Shown here piece after piece: positions 16,033-23,958 of a stretch of 31,733 nucleotides of DNA (positions within the stretch are counted from its first letter, which is position 1; every line of letters begins with the position of its first letter). A model generated the notes under the pieces. The model made no database searches. It saw only the letters and a list, made by a program, of their open reading frames with translations, and had not been told where the DNA came from. The stretch is from Sterolibacterium sp964500605. GTDB lineage: Bacteria; Pseudomonadota; Gammaproteobacteria; Burkholderiales; Rhodocyclaceae. Made by a program: the position numbers and the translations under genes. The DNA lies in assembly GCA_964500605.1 (NCBI GenBank), contig CAZCOS010000020.1, positions 1-31,733 of the forward strand, in the 5' to 3' direction.

Positions 16033-16410
16033 TCAATAACTCAGGCTGTCATAAGTCGGCTCGCTTCCCGTCAGCATGAGGCTGACGTGGTTGGGTGCGC
16101 AGATGGCGATGGCATGGGCGTGTGTGAGCCAGCCCTGACGCACACAATACTGTCGCGGGCCGGGATCGGAGAGAACCCGGGCACGGCCGGGCTGGATTTC
16201 GATGAGGGTGGTTCCGAGTGGCCCGCGTACGGCGTGTTGCTGCGGCCGGTCGAGGGAGAGGGTGGCCACAATGCGGCCTTCGCTGCGAATGACGACCTTC
16301 TGGGCCGTGCTGCCGCGCAGGAACAGCGGCCAGAGAGCCATGCATACCACTACGGCGAGGAGGATCACCAGCCCATCGCCCGGTTTGATCAGTCTCAACC
16401 AGGCTGTCAT
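16033..16410 (-). CDS. NusG domain II-containing membrane-anchored protein
   Basis: A 125-residue protein with one N-terminal membrane helix (about residues 12-31), then a beta-rich domain. It shows the features of the NusG_II family: K-P-G-D-G-L-V-I at the start of the helix, then a short extracytoplasmic domain with C-V-R-Q-G-W and C-A-P-N. The function is unknown; relatives often sit near Rnf electron-transport or flavin-transfer genes, which are absent here. It starts 13 bases after the rapZ stop on the same strand, so the two are probably co-transcribed. It ends ~90 bases from the convergent 6S terminator. Confidence 0.75.
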   Translation of the reverse strand: MTAWLRLIKPGDGLVILLAVVVCMALWPLFLRGSTAQKVVIRSEGRIVATLSLDRPQQHAVRGPLGTTLIEIQPGRARVLSDPGPRQYCVRQGWLTHAHAIAICAPNHVSLMLTGSEPTYDSLSY

Positions 16411-16423
16411 GCCATGGGAGTCG

Positions 16424-17296
16424 TCATTTTGGCGTCATGGCGCGGTGACGGACGAGCACCTGCGCATCGTTCTGGAACTCCGATGCCAACTTTTCCGCCA
16501 GATAGACGGAACGGTGTTGCCCGCCCGTGCAGCCGATGGCGACGGTCAGGTAGGCGCGAGAATCATTCAGATAGCCGGGAAGCCAGTCACGAATGAAACG
16601 CCGGATGTCGTCCAGCATGCGCATCACTTCTGGCTGGGCGGAAAGGAAATCGATGACGGGCGCGTCGCGTCCGTCGAGTGGACGCAGCAGTGGGTCGTAA
16701 TGCGGGTTCGGCAGACAGCGGACATCGAAAACGAGATCCGCATCGAGCGGTAGTCCGTGCTTGAAACCGAAGGACTCGAATAGCAAGGTGAGCTGGGCTT
16801 CGCGGGTTTGTGCGGAAGGAGAAGGGTCTGGCTCGAGCGCGATGAAGTCCCGAACAAAGGCGCGTAAGGCGTTGGGACGGAGGTGGCTGGTGTCGATGCG
16901 ATGGCCGATCGGTGCGAGCGTGGCGAGGGCTTCGCGCTCGCGGCTGATAGCTTCCGCCAGCGTGGTCGTCGCATCGCCCAGCGGATGACGGCGGCGCGTT
17001 TCAGAAAATCGCTGGATCAGTACATCATCTCGGGCATCGAGGAAGATGAAGCGTATATCGAAGCCAAGGCGACGCAATGCGTCGATTTGACGGGGGAGGT
17101 CGTTCAGCCCGGGGCCCGTTCGCATGTCCATGGCCACGGCGATACGCTGGCGATTTTCCTGATGCAAGGTGTCGACGAGCGGGCGCAGCAACAGCGAAGG
17201 AAGGTTGTCGACACAGAAAAAGCCACTGTCTTCGAGCACATTGAGCGCGATGCTCTTGCCCGAACCCGACAAGCCGCTAATCAGGATGATCTGCAT
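16424..17296 (-). CDS. rapZ: RNase adapter / nucleotide-binding protein RapZ
   Basis: A 290-residue protein of normal length. A P-loop G8-L-S-G-S-G-K-S15 lies at the very N terminus, and the family's C-terminal signature G-C-T-G-G-Q-H-R-S-V is present. In E. coli RapZ guides RNase E to the sRNA GlmZ and tunes glucosamine-6-phosphate synthesis; in betaproteobacteria the target is not established. The start at 17296 places the P-loop as in homologues; an ORF extension to 17377 would run through the terminator-like hairpin. Its Shine-Dalgarno GGAGG lies inside that hairpin. No PTS genes, its frequent neighbours, are in the window. Confidence 0.93.
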   Translation of the reverse strand: MQIILISGLSGSGKSIALNVLEDSGFFCVDNLPSLLLRPLVDTLHQENRQRIAVAMDMRTGPGLNDLPRQIDALRRLGFDIRFIFLDARDDVLIQRFSETRRRHPLGDATTTLAEAISREREALATLAPIGHRIDTSHLRPNALRAFVRDFIALEPDPSPSAQTREAQLTLLFESFGFKHGLPLDADLVFDVRCLPNPHYDPLLRPLDGRDAPVIDFLSAQPEVMRMLDDIRRFIRDWLPGYLNDSRAYLTVAIGCTGGQHRSVYLAEKLASEFQNDAQVLVRHRAMTPK

Positions 17297-17297
17297 G

Positions 17298-17337
17298 AAA
17301 AAAGCCTCCGGCAGGCATTGTACCTGCGGGAGGCTTT
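17298..17337 (-). terminator. Terminator hairpin that also encloses the rapZ ribosome site
   Basis: AAAGCCTCC (17301-17309) pairs with GGAGGCTTT (17329-17337), and inside it GCAGG pairs with CCTGC around a seven-base loop. On the minus strand the stem is followed by six T, a strong terminator for the ligase transcript. The 3' arm contains GGAGG, eight bases before the rapZ ATG. Confidence 0.75.
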
Positions 17338-17369
17338 CCGGGTTGCCGACAGGAGCCGGTGAGGAAGGA

Positions 17370-18866
17370 TCAGGCAAAGTCCTTTTTCACCAGGCGGCGC
17401 AGCACCTTGCCCATTTCGTTGTAGGGCAGCTGATCCTTGAAGAGAATCTTCGCAGGCACACGCGAGGAGCGCAGGCGGGCCTTGACCCACTCCTGGAGTT
17501 CTTCGACGCTGGCTTTGGCATTTTCCTTGAGAACGATGGCCGCACCGACGTTTTCACCCCATTGTTCGTCGGGAATGGCCACAACGGCAATATCGGAAAC
17601 CGCCGGATGTTCGAGGAGCACGTCCTCGATTTCGCCCGGGGAGATATTTTCGCCACCGCGCACGATCACGTCATCTGCCCGGCCTTCGAGGTAGACGTAA
17701 CCGTAGCTGTCGATGTAGCCCCGGTCGCGCGTCGGGAACCAGCCGTCCTTGTCGAGCATGCTGCCCAGACCGAGGTATTCCCCGGCCACCTGGCCACCAC
17801 GCACGAAAATATCGCCGGCCTGGTTCGGGCCGAGTGGCCGGCCTTCGTCGTCGCGGATGATGAGTTCGATGGAGCCGATGGGCTTGCCGACGGAAGTCAG
17901 ACGCTTGCGAACTTCCGGGTCTGTCCCGGCTGCGCCACTGCGGTGATCGTCCGGCGTGAGCAGGCAGATCGTCGAGCTGGTTTCGGTCAGACCATAGGCA
18001 TTGGTGTAATCGACATTGGGCAGGAGCTTCATCGCACGTTCGATCACCGACAGCGGCATCTTGCCGCCACCGTAAGCGATGGCGCGAAGGTTCGGCAGGT
18101 TTGCCGCCTCGCCGGTTTCGGTCAGATGGTCGATAACGCGCGAGAACATGGTCGGCACAACGAAAGCATTGCTGATCTTCTCGTCGCGGCACAGCTGCAG
18201 CCAGGCACGGGCGTCGAAGTTTGGCAGTTGCACCATGCGACGGCAGGCGTAGGTGGAGCTCAATACTGCTGAAATCCCGGCGATGTGATACGGCGGAACG
18301 GCCACCAGCACGGCGTCGGTTTCATCTGCCGAGCCAAAATCGACCGTACCGAGGATGTAGGACATGAGGTTTTCATGACGCAGCACCGCCGCCTTGGGCT
18401 TGCCTGTCGTTCCGCTGGTGAAAAGCTGGATGGCGACATCGGAGGGCTCACCCGGCGCGGACTCGGCCTGCGGGCCGGCAGAACGCGCGAGTTTGAGAAA
18501 ATCCTCACGCAGCACGACCTGCACACCGGCGGGCACGGTCAGCGGGCTGATGGCCGGAGTATCCGTCACCAGATAGGCAGGCGAAATGCGCTCCAGCAGC
18601 TCTTCGAGCTCCGGCTTGGTCAGGCGGTAATTGAGCGGCACATAAGGTACACCGGCGAAAGCTGAGGCGAACACCGCCACAGGCACGGCCAGGCTGCTGA
18701 TATCGAGCAGGCCGACATACTTGACGCCGCTGGCCTTGATTTCAGCGGCAGCGCGTTTCGCGGCGGAAAGCAGCTCGCCGTAGGTCATGTTTTTGCCGTC
18801 GGAGCTGACGGCGATCCGGTCGGGGAAGCACTCCGCCGACATCTCCAGGGCCATGGCCAGATTCAT
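17370..18866 (-). CDS. Acyl-CoA synthetase / AMP-forming ligase (ANL superfamily)
   Basis: A 498-residue adenylating enzyme that would activate a carboxylic acid with ATP and join it to CoA. The P-loop-like motif L-F-T-S-G-T-T-G-K-P-K lies near residue 150. The A5 motif N-A-Y-G-L-T-E-T-S, the hinge R-D-R-G-Y, G-R-A-D-D-V-I-V-R-G-G-E-N-I-S-P, and the C-terminal catalytic lysine in Y-N-E-M-G-K-V-L follow. The short length resembles bacterial medium-chain or ring-acid ligases more than long-chain FadD. GAGGAA precedes the ATG. A small protein of unknown function lies 29 bases upstream in the same transcription unit. With a steroid or hydrocarbon hydroxylase nearby, a catabolic acid is a plausible substrate, but this is speculation. 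Confidence 0.88.
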   Translation of the reverse strand: MNLAMALEMSAECFPDRIAVSSDGKNMTYGELLSAAKRAAAEIKASGVKYVGLLDISSLAVPVAVFASAFAGVPYVPLNYRLTKPELEELLERISPAYLVTDTPAISPLTVPAGVQVVLREDFLKLARSAGPQAESAPGEPSDVAIQLFTSGTTGKPKAAVLRHENLMSYILGTVDFGSADETDAVLVAVPPYHIAGISAVLSSTYACRRMVQLPNFDARAWLQLCRDEKISNAFVVPTMFSRVIDHLTETGEAANLPNLRAIAYGGGKMPLSVIERAMKLLPNVDYTNAYGLTETSSTICLLTPDDHRSGAAGTDPEVRKRLTSVGKPIGSIELIIRDDEGRPLGPNQAGDIFVRGGQVAGEYLGLGSMLDKDGWFPTRDRGYIDSYGYVYLEGRADDVIVRGGENISPGEIEDVLLEHPAVSDIAVVAIPDEQWGENVGAAIVLKENAKASVEELQEWVKARLRSSRVPAKILFKDQLPYNEMGKVLRRLVKKDFA

Positions 18867-18895
18867 GAAACGTTCCTCGGTCGGTGGGGTTTGTA

Positions 18896-19204
18896 TTAGT
18901 CAGACGACGGCAGGGCCTTGGCCTGCTTGACTTGCAGGGCCGCGCCATTGATGGCCAGGCTCCCCTTGCCACCCTTGGTGCACAGCAGCTCGAAACGCTC
19001 ACCTTCATCGGTATAACGCTTGCCGACGAGTGTGCCGGCTGCATGGGCCGCATCCGGTGCGCCGCCGCTCTTGGTTGCCGACATTTCGATCATTTCGACA
19101 CCGCCGCAGGTGAGTTCGACGGCATCGGCCGCAGCCTTGGTGAGCATCACTTCGGTATCGCAAACTGCACTCTTCAGACGGGTGCCGGACTTCAATGTTT
19201 TCAT
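18896..19204 (-). CDS. Small conserved-looking protein with three cysteines, unknown function
   Basis: A 102-residue soluble protein that I do not recognise with confidence. Cys15 sits in A-V-C-D-T-E-V, Cys33 in E-L-T-C-G-G-V-E-M, and Cys75 in E-L-L-C-T-K-G-G-K-G. The pattern suggests a small beta-rich or metal-binding fold, but no known motif is complete. The start at 19204 is chosen for its GAGGAA site six bases upstream; the longer ORF adds an atypical Pro/Trp-rich stretch. It is the first gene of a two-gene unit with the acyl-CoA ligase, so it may assist that enzyme or its pathway. Confidence 0.65.
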   Translation of the reverse strand: MKTLKSGTRLKSAVCDTEVMLTKAAADAVELTCGGVEMIEMSATKSGGAPDAAHAAGTLVGKRYTDEGERFELLCTKGGKGSLAINGAALQVKQAKALPSSD

Positions 19205-19476
19205 GACGTATTCCTCGGGCAGGGTAAGCAAGATGGAAAGGTAATGGGGTTGGGGGCTGGGGGTTTGCCAAGGCCACGGGAAGCCTCCCGGAAAATGGCG
19301 AATTTCCATTAACAATCAAGTCTCACAGTATGCTGGATGTTGTCAAGGACTCATCGTCCACACGGACTAAAAGGCGGATCAATGCATCGCCTCTGGCCGA
19401 AGTGGAAACACCGGCCCTGCCGTCATCCGGCTCCAGCCGCCTAGAATTTCTGCCTCTTTCATCCTCCTCCGTCATC

Positions 19477-20793
19477 ATGCCTGCCTGCCCCGCCCTGCTC
19501 ATTGCCGCCCCGGCATCCGGACAAGGAAAAACCACGGTTACGGCGGCACTGGCCCGTCTGCATGCCCGGCAAGGGCGGCGGGTCACCGTATTCAAATGTG
19601 GCCCGGATTTTCTCGACCCGCAGATTCACGCCATAGCCAGTGGCCGGCCCTGCCAGAATCTCGACCTGGGCATGTGTGGCGAGACGGATGCCCGCTGGCG
19701 GCTCGCACGGGCCGCGCAGGATTCCGACCTGATCCTGATCGAAGGCGTGATGGGGCTCTACGACGGCCAACCCTCGGCGGCGGACCTGGCTTGCCGGTTT
19801 GATCTGCCCGTACTTGCCCTGATCGACGCGCGTGCCATGGCCCAGACTTTTGGGGCCGTGGCACTGGGGTTGGCCCGTTACCGCCCTGGATTACCCTTTG
19901 CCGGGGTACTGGCGAACCGGGTGGGAAGCGCGCGCCACGCCGACATGCTGCGCGAAAGCCTGCCTCCCGACATGTCGTGGTACGGCGCGCTCCCCCGCAG
20001 CACCGCCACCCTGCCGGAACGTCACCTTGGCCTGATGCAGGCCGAGGAGATCGACGATTTGATGTCCCTGCTGGACACGCTGGCCGACGAGATCGAACGC
20101 ACGGCCGCCAGCGACCTCCCACCGCCGACGGTGTTTTTGGACTCGCCCGCACCGGAATTTCCTCCCCTGCTTTCCGGCCAGCGCATCGCCATCGCCCGCG
20201 ATGCCGCCTACGGCTTCATTTATCCTGCCAATGTGGAGCTTCTGCACGACCTCGGGGCCGAACTGCGCTTCTTCTCGCCGCTGGCAGGCGATGCCCTGCC
20301 CGAATGCGATGCCGTCTGGCTGCCCGGGGGGTATCCGGAACTGCACGCTGAAGCCTTATCTGCCCATCGTTTGCTCTGGCAGGCCCTGCGCGAACATGTC
20401 GAGGCTGGCAAGCCCCTGCTGGCGGAATGCGGCGGCATGATGAGCCTGTTTGAAGAACTGGTCGACAAAGCAGGCAAGACGCACCGCATGGGTGGCCTGC
20501 TGCCGGGAAAGGCGGTGATGCAGCCCCGCCTTGCCGCACTGGGCATGCAGACCGTCGATCTGCCAGCGGGCCGTTTGAATGGGCACACTTTTCATCATTC
20601 ACTCAGCCAGACGCCGCTGTCGCCCTGGTGCCATGCGCGCCGGGCGGGCACGGAAGAGGTGGGTGAAGCGATTTACCGGGTGGGCAGAATGATGGCCTCT
20701 TATGTTCATTTCTACTTTCCTTCCCATCCCGCAGCGACGGCCGCGCTGTTCGGTTTTTCGCCGGAGTCGATCGAATCAGGAAATTGCATTTGA
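19477..20793 (+). CDS. cbiA: Cobyrinic acid a,c-diamide synthase
   Basis: A 438-residue two-domain amidase that converts cobyrinate to its a,c-diamide with ATP and glutamine. The N-terminal P-loop A-S-G-Q-G-K-T-T (about 13-20) begins the ATP-binding dethiobiotin-synthetase-like domain. The C-terminal class I glutamine-amidotransferase-like domain has the nucleophile Cys318 in L-A-E-C-G-G-M and the late A-S-Y-V-H-F-Y-F. The start at 19477 is preferred over an ORF ATG at 19330, which adds 49 low-complexity residues and displaces the P-loop. It lies outside the riboswitch-controlled operon that follows, so it may be expressed separately. CbiA is used here because the rest of the pathway is of the early-cobalt type. 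Confidence 0.92.
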   Translation: MPACPALLIAAPASGQGKTTVTAALARLHARQGRRVTVFKCGPDFLDPQIHAIASGRPCQNLDLGMCGETDARWRLARAAQDSDLILIEGVMGLYDGQPSAADLACRFDLPVLALIDARAMAQTFGAVALGLARYRPGLPFAGVLANRVGSARHADMLRESLPPDMSWYGALPRSTATLPERHLGLMQAEEIDDLMSLLDTLADEIERTAASDLPPPTVFLDSPAPEFPPLLSGQRIAIARDAAYGFIYPANVELLHDLGAELRFFSPLAGDALPECDAVWLPGGYPELHAEALSAHRLLWQALREHVEAGKPLLAECGGMMSLFEELVDKAGKTHRMGGLLPGKAVMQPRLAALGMQTVDLPAGRLNGHTFHHSLSQTPLSPWCHARRAGTEEVGEAIYRVGRMMASYVHFYFPSHPAATAALFGFSPESIESGNCI

Positions 20794-20810
20794 AATTTTC
20801 CCACCCCGTA

Positions 20811-20849
20811 GGGGCGAATCATTATTCGTCCTGAATGGTCATTCGCCCC
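20811..20849. repeat. Palindromic REP-like hairpin after cbiA
   Basis: GGGGCGAAT (20811-20819) and ATTCGCCCC (20841-20849) form a perfect nine-base stem, with an inner ATTC/GAAT pairing. No T-run follows, so it is more like a repetitive extragenic palindrome than a terminator, although it could slow polymerase. A single copy is in the window. Confidence 0.6.
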
Positions 20850-21003
20850 GAACCCCTTCGCCACTTTGCGCGATGCTTCGATGTGTGGCCTTTTCTTCAA
20901 CCCTGCCGGGACTCGCCCCGGTGGGCGCAATCCATCATCGAAAATCAAATGCGATTGCCCTGTCGATCGAATCAGAGAATCGGAAACCTCATCAGGAATC
21001 GGA

Positions 21004-21009
21004 TAGAAT
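21004..21009 (+). promoter_or_regulatory. Candidate -10 element for the cbi operon
   Basis: TAGAAT stands about 20 bases before the start of the riboswitch, the right place for a promoter. No good -35 box is seen 16-18 bases upstream, so the call is tentative. Confidence 0.35.
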
Positions 21010-21026
21010 CCGTCCCGCTTTTCGGT

Positions 21027-21217
21027 AGCTGCGCCGGTGTGTTTCATCGGATGCGGCTTGAAATGGGAAGCCGGTGCGCTCAGAGAAGTCGTTGATGAGC
21101 AATTCCGGCGCAGCCCCCGCTGCTGTAAGCCTGACGACTCTGCTGTTAGCCACTGTGTGTGTTTTCACACGGGAAGGCGCAGGGAAGGATGACGGTAAGC
21201 CAGAAGACCGACCTGAA
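21027..21217 (+). promoter_or_regulatory. Cobalamin (AdoCbl) riboswitch
   Basis: The conserved core blocks occur in order: GGGAAGCCGGTG (21065-21076), CCGGCGCAGCCCCCGC with GCTGTAAGCC, then CCACTG, GGGAAGGCGC, GGATGACGGTAAG, and the B12 box AGCCAGAAGACC. The aptamer senses adenosylcobalamin and shuts off the operon for cobalt uptake and B12 synthesis. The ends are approximate. Confidence 0.93.
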
Positions 21218-21315
21218 AGCAGGATTTTCCAATTCCCCGGGGTGACGGGAACGGTTCCGTGAAATGTGGCGCGGCCTCTGGGTCGTGGGCCCGTTTTCCT
21301 GATCGCTTGCTGGCA

Positions 21316-21341
21316 CCCCGGATTTTGTTGCTTCGGGGAGG
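21316..21341 (+). promoter_or_regulatory. Hairpin that masks the cbiM ribosome site
   Basis: CCCCG (21316-21320) can pair with CGGGG (21334-21338), which overlaps the cbiM Shine-Dalgarno GGGGAGG (21335-21341). This fits a riboswitch acting on translation. No strong terminator with a T-run is present between aptamer and start. Confidence 0.55.
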
Positions 21342-21346
21342 AAGCC

Positions 21347-22033
21347 ATGCACATCATGGAAGGTTTTTTGCCGGTGGAACACGCCATCGGCTGGTCACTC
21401 GCTGCAGCCCCTTGTGTCGCCTGGGGGCTGCGATCCTTGAATCACTCGCTTCGTGAACAGCCCGAGCAGCGCATGTTGCTCGGGGTTTCGGCGGCGTTTG
21501 CCTTTGTACTTTCCGCCCTCAAGCTGCCCTCGGTGACGGGAAGTTGTTCCCATCCGACGGGTGTCGGGCTGGGCGCGCTGTTGTTCGGCCCGCTGGCCAT
21601 GGTGCCGGTCGGCTTCGTCGTCCTGCTGTTCCAGGCCCTGCTGCTGGCGCACGGCGGCTTGACGACGCTGGGCGCGAATGTTTTTTCGATGGCCATCGTT
21701 GGCCCTTTCGTTGCGGCAGGCTTGTTCCGCGCGGGGCGTCGCCTGGGCTTGCCGCTGGCTTATTGCATATTTCTTGCAGCCTGCCTTGGCGATCTGGCAA
21801 CCTATCTGACCACCTCGATCCAGCTGGCCTGGGCCTTTCCGGACCCGGTGGGAGGATTTGTGGCCTCCCTTGAAAAGTTCGGCGGAATTTTTGCCGTGAC
21901 GCAAATTCCGCTGGCCATCAGCGAAGGCTTGCTGACGGTGCTGGTCAGCAATGCCCTCATCCGCTTCAACGCGGAAGAATTGCGCCATCTGCCTTTTCTG
22001 GCAGGGCAGAATGCCGCACAGGTGCGGGCATGA
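21347..22033 (+). CDS. cbiM: Cobalt ECF transporter substrate-binding membrane subunit
   Basis: A 228-residue polytopic membrane protein that captures Co2+ for import. The N terminus M-H-I-M-E-G-F-L-P is the signature: in this family the amino group, His2 and nearby histidines bind the metal. The G-S-C-S-H-P-T-G-V-G-L-G-A motif follows at about 65-77. GGGGAGG lies six bases before the ATG; upstream in-frame starts would bury the metal-binding N terminus, so they are rejected. It is the first gene after the riboswitch and overlaps cbiN by four bases. Confidence 0.95.
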   Translation: MHIMEGFLPVEHAIGWSLAAAPCVAWGLRSLNHSLREQPEQRMLLGVSAAFAFVLSALKLPSVTGSCSHPTGVGLGALLFGPLAMVPVGFVVLLFQALLLAHGGLTTLGANVFSMAIVGPFVAAGLFRAGRRLGLPLAYCIFLAACLGDLATYLTTSIQLAWAFPDPVGGFVASLEKFGGIFAVTQIPLAISEGLLTVLVSNALIRFNAEELRHLPFLAGQNAAQVRA

Positions 22034-22386
22034 AAAAGCAAAATCTCTGCTTGATCGTGGCCGTGCTGCTCATCAGCATTCTTCCGCTGGTGGGGGCGTC
22101 CTGGTTCGTTCCGGAAGGACAAGGAGAATCGGCCACCTCATTTGGCGGAGCGGATGAAAAGGCGCAGCAGGCCATCCGCGAAATCGCACCCGATTACCAG
22201 CCCTGGTTTGCGCCGCTGATGGAACCGGCCAGCGGGGAAATCGCCTCTTTGCTGTTTGCCCTGCAAGCCGCCCTCGGTGCAGGGTTCATCGGCTACTGGC
22301 TGGGCTGTGCGGTGACGCGCGACCGTCTGCGCCGGGAGCCTTCGGCGCAGACCACCACGGAAGAACAGGGCGGCCATGCTGATTGA
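22030..22386 (+). CDS. cbiN: Cobalt transporter accessory subunit
   Basis: A 118-residue protein with two membrane segments (about residues 7-25 and 73-95) joined by a periplasmic loop containing the family motif F-G-G-A-D-E-K-A-Q-Q-A-I. CbiN helps CbiM load cobalt. It overlaps cbiM by four bases and cbiQ by eleven, implying tight translational coupling. Confidence 0.92.
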   Translation: MKKQNLCLIVAVLLISILPLVGASWFVPEGQGESATSFGGADEKAQQAIREIAPDYQPWFAPLMEPASGEIASLLFALQAALGAGFIGYWLGCAVTRDRLRREPSAQTTTEEQGGHAD

Positions 22387-23122
22387 GCAGGCCGCCTACC
22401 GAAACCGCTGGCGAGCCGTCAGCCCGCAGGCCAAGCTCGTGCTGGCAACGGCCGGATGGCTTGCGGCCGCGCTTTCTCAAACGCCCCAGGCGGCACTGGC
22501 TGTCGCCGGAGCACTCGTGCTGCTGACCCACCTGGGGGCCGGTGTGTCGCCTTTCCTGATGCTGCGGGCAGCGGCACCGGCGGTGGGGTTTTTGCTACTG
22601 TCCTGCCTCGGGCTGATGTTCAGTCTGGTCCCATCGGAAAACGGCCTGTCTCTGCAATGGCAGGCATCCGCCTGGCCCCAGATCGCCCTGCTGGCCAGCC
22701 GTGCGCTGGCTTCATTGGCGGCTTTGCTGGGGCTGGCCCTGACCACGCCACTACCGGCCTTGCTGGGGCAGCTTCGTCGCTGGCGTTGCCCGGCCGTGCT
22801 GCTCGATTTGATGGTGCTTTGCTACCAGACGATTTTTGTATTCCTGCGAACCTTTCAGGAAGCCCGGCTCGCCCAGCAGGCCCGGATGGGGTACGTCGGC
22901 GCATCGCGCAGCCTCTCCAGCCTCGGGCAGCTCCTTGCCCATCTGGTGCTGCAACTGTGGCAGCGCGCGCGTCATCTGCATGCTGCGGCTCTTTCGCGCA
23001 ATGGAAATGGAGGGAACGGTGCGCTGAATTTCCTGCCGATCCAGCATGAAAACGCAGGACGCGACACCTTTCTGGCCCTGCTGGCAGGGGGCGTGTTGCT
23101 GGCTTTGTCCGGGTTGCGCTGA
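22376..23122 (+). CDS. cbiQ: Cobalt ECF transporter transmembrane coupling subunit
   Basis: A 248-residue integral membrane T-subunit that links CbiM/N to the ATPase. It has several hydrophobic helices and the two cytoplasmic coupling helices with A-R-M-G-Y-V-G and A-R-H-L-H-A-A-A-L-S-R-N, equivalents of the Ala-Arg-Gly motifs that dock on the ATPase. Its stop overlaps the cbiO start by one base. Confidence 0.92.
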   Translation: MLIEQAAYRNRWRAVSPQAKLVLATAGWLAAALSQTPQAALAVAGALVLLTHLGAGVSPFLMLRAAAPAVGFLLLSCLGLMFSLVPSENGLSLQWQASAWPQIALLASRALASLAALLGLALTTPLPALLGQLRRWRCPAVLLDLMVLCYQTIFVFLRTFQEARLAQQARMGYVGASRSLSSLGQLLAHLVLQLWQRARHLHAAALSRNGNGGNGALNFLPIQHENAGRDTFLALLAGGVLLALSGLR

Positions 23123-23958
23123 TGTTGTTCGAAGCCCGCGACCTTCACCATGTCTATGCCGATGGCAGCGTCGGTTTGTCAGGATGCAGCCTGCGTCTTC
23201 GCGCTGCCCGCCGTCATGCCCTGCTAGGCAGCAACGGCTCAGGAAAAACCACGTTTCTGCAACACCTGAACGGCCTGCTGCGTCCCACTTCGGGCAGCCT
23301 GTTTTTCGAGGGGGCGGCCATGGATTACCGGCGCGAAACCTTGAACAGCCTGCGTCGCCGCGTGGGTCTGGTATTCCAGAACCCCGACCACCAGATCTTG
23401 TCGGCTCTGGTGGCGGAAGAAGTCTCCTATGGCCCGATCAATCTCGGGCTGGACGACCAAACAGTCCGGCAGCGTGTTGCAGAAGCCCTGGAGTCCGTCG
23501 GCCTGTTGGCCTGGGTCGACCGCCCCGTGCATCAACTGAGCTTTGGACAAAAAAAGCGGGTCTGCATCGCCGGGGTGCTGGCCATGCAGCCGGAGGTGCT
23601 GTTGCTCGACGAACCGCTGGCCGGGCTTGACGCGCCCGCACAGACGGCCTTGCTGGCCGTGCTCGATGCGCTGGCCAAACGCGGCGTCACCCTCGTGCTC
23701 ACCACACACGATGTGGATTTCGCCTATCGCTGGGCCGATGAATTTCACTTGCTGGCCGCCGGGCAATGCGTGGCCTCTTTTCCGACCGAAGACCTGCCTC
23801 AGCATGAAGAACGGTTGCGCGAAGCCGGGCAGCCGCTGCCCGTCGTGCTGGCACTGTGCCGCCGCTGGCCGGACTTGGCCAATGCACTCACCGGAGAAGG
23901 CGCGCCGCGCAGTGTCGACGCGCTGTTGTCCCGGTGGCCCGAAAGGAACAATTCATGA
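23122..23958 (+). CDS. cbiO: Cobalt ECF transporter ATPase
   Basis: A 278-residue ABC ATPase that powers cobalt uptake. It has Walker A G36-S-N-G-S-G-K-T-T, Q-loop F-Q-N-P-D-H-Q (about 86-91), signature L-S-F-G-Q-K-K-R (139-146, the modified LSGGQ found in ECF ATPases), Walker B V-L-L-L-D-E-P and switch histidine in T-T-H-D-V. It overlaps cbiF by ATGA, joining transport to biosynthesis genes. Confidence 0.95.
   Translation: MLFEARDLHHVYADGSVGLSGCSLRLRAARRHALLGSNGSGKTTFLQHLNGLLRPTSGSLFFEGAAMDYRRETLNSLRRRVGLVFQNPDHQILSALVAEEVSYGPINLGLDDQTVRQRVAEALESVGLLAWVDRPVHQLSFGQKKRVCIAGVLAMQPEVLLLDEPLAGLDAPAQTALLAVLDALAKRGVTLVLTTHDVDFAYRWADEFHLLAAGQCVASFPTEDLPQHEERLREAGQPLPVVLALCRRWPDLANALTGEGAPRSVDALLSRWPERNNS

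Larger units (their letters stand above)
20850..21346 (+). other. Long untranslated leader region of the cbi operon
   Basis: There is no convincing gene between the hairpin and cbiM. The region holds a direct repeat of GTCGATCGAATCAG (20962-20975) whose other copy is the end of cbiA (20766-20779), a possible -10 box, the cobalamin riboswitch and its expression platform. Confidence 0.5.

Noticed and set aside
17169..18272. Plus-strand open frame of 367 codons across rapZ and the ligase
   Set aside because: It is antisense to two genes with complete catalytic motifs and crosses a strong hairpin; no protein family fits.
19205..19300. Possible sigma-54 promoter (minus strand) ahead of the small cysteine protein
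   Set aside because: A GG-N10-GC spacing occurs, but the -12 part reads CAGC instead of TTGC, too weak to report.
19330..19476. N-terminal extension of CbiA by 49 residues
   Set aside because: The added part is Ser/Pro-rich and unlike the family; the P-loop is properly placed from the ATG at 19477. The stretch is better seen as the promoter and leader region.
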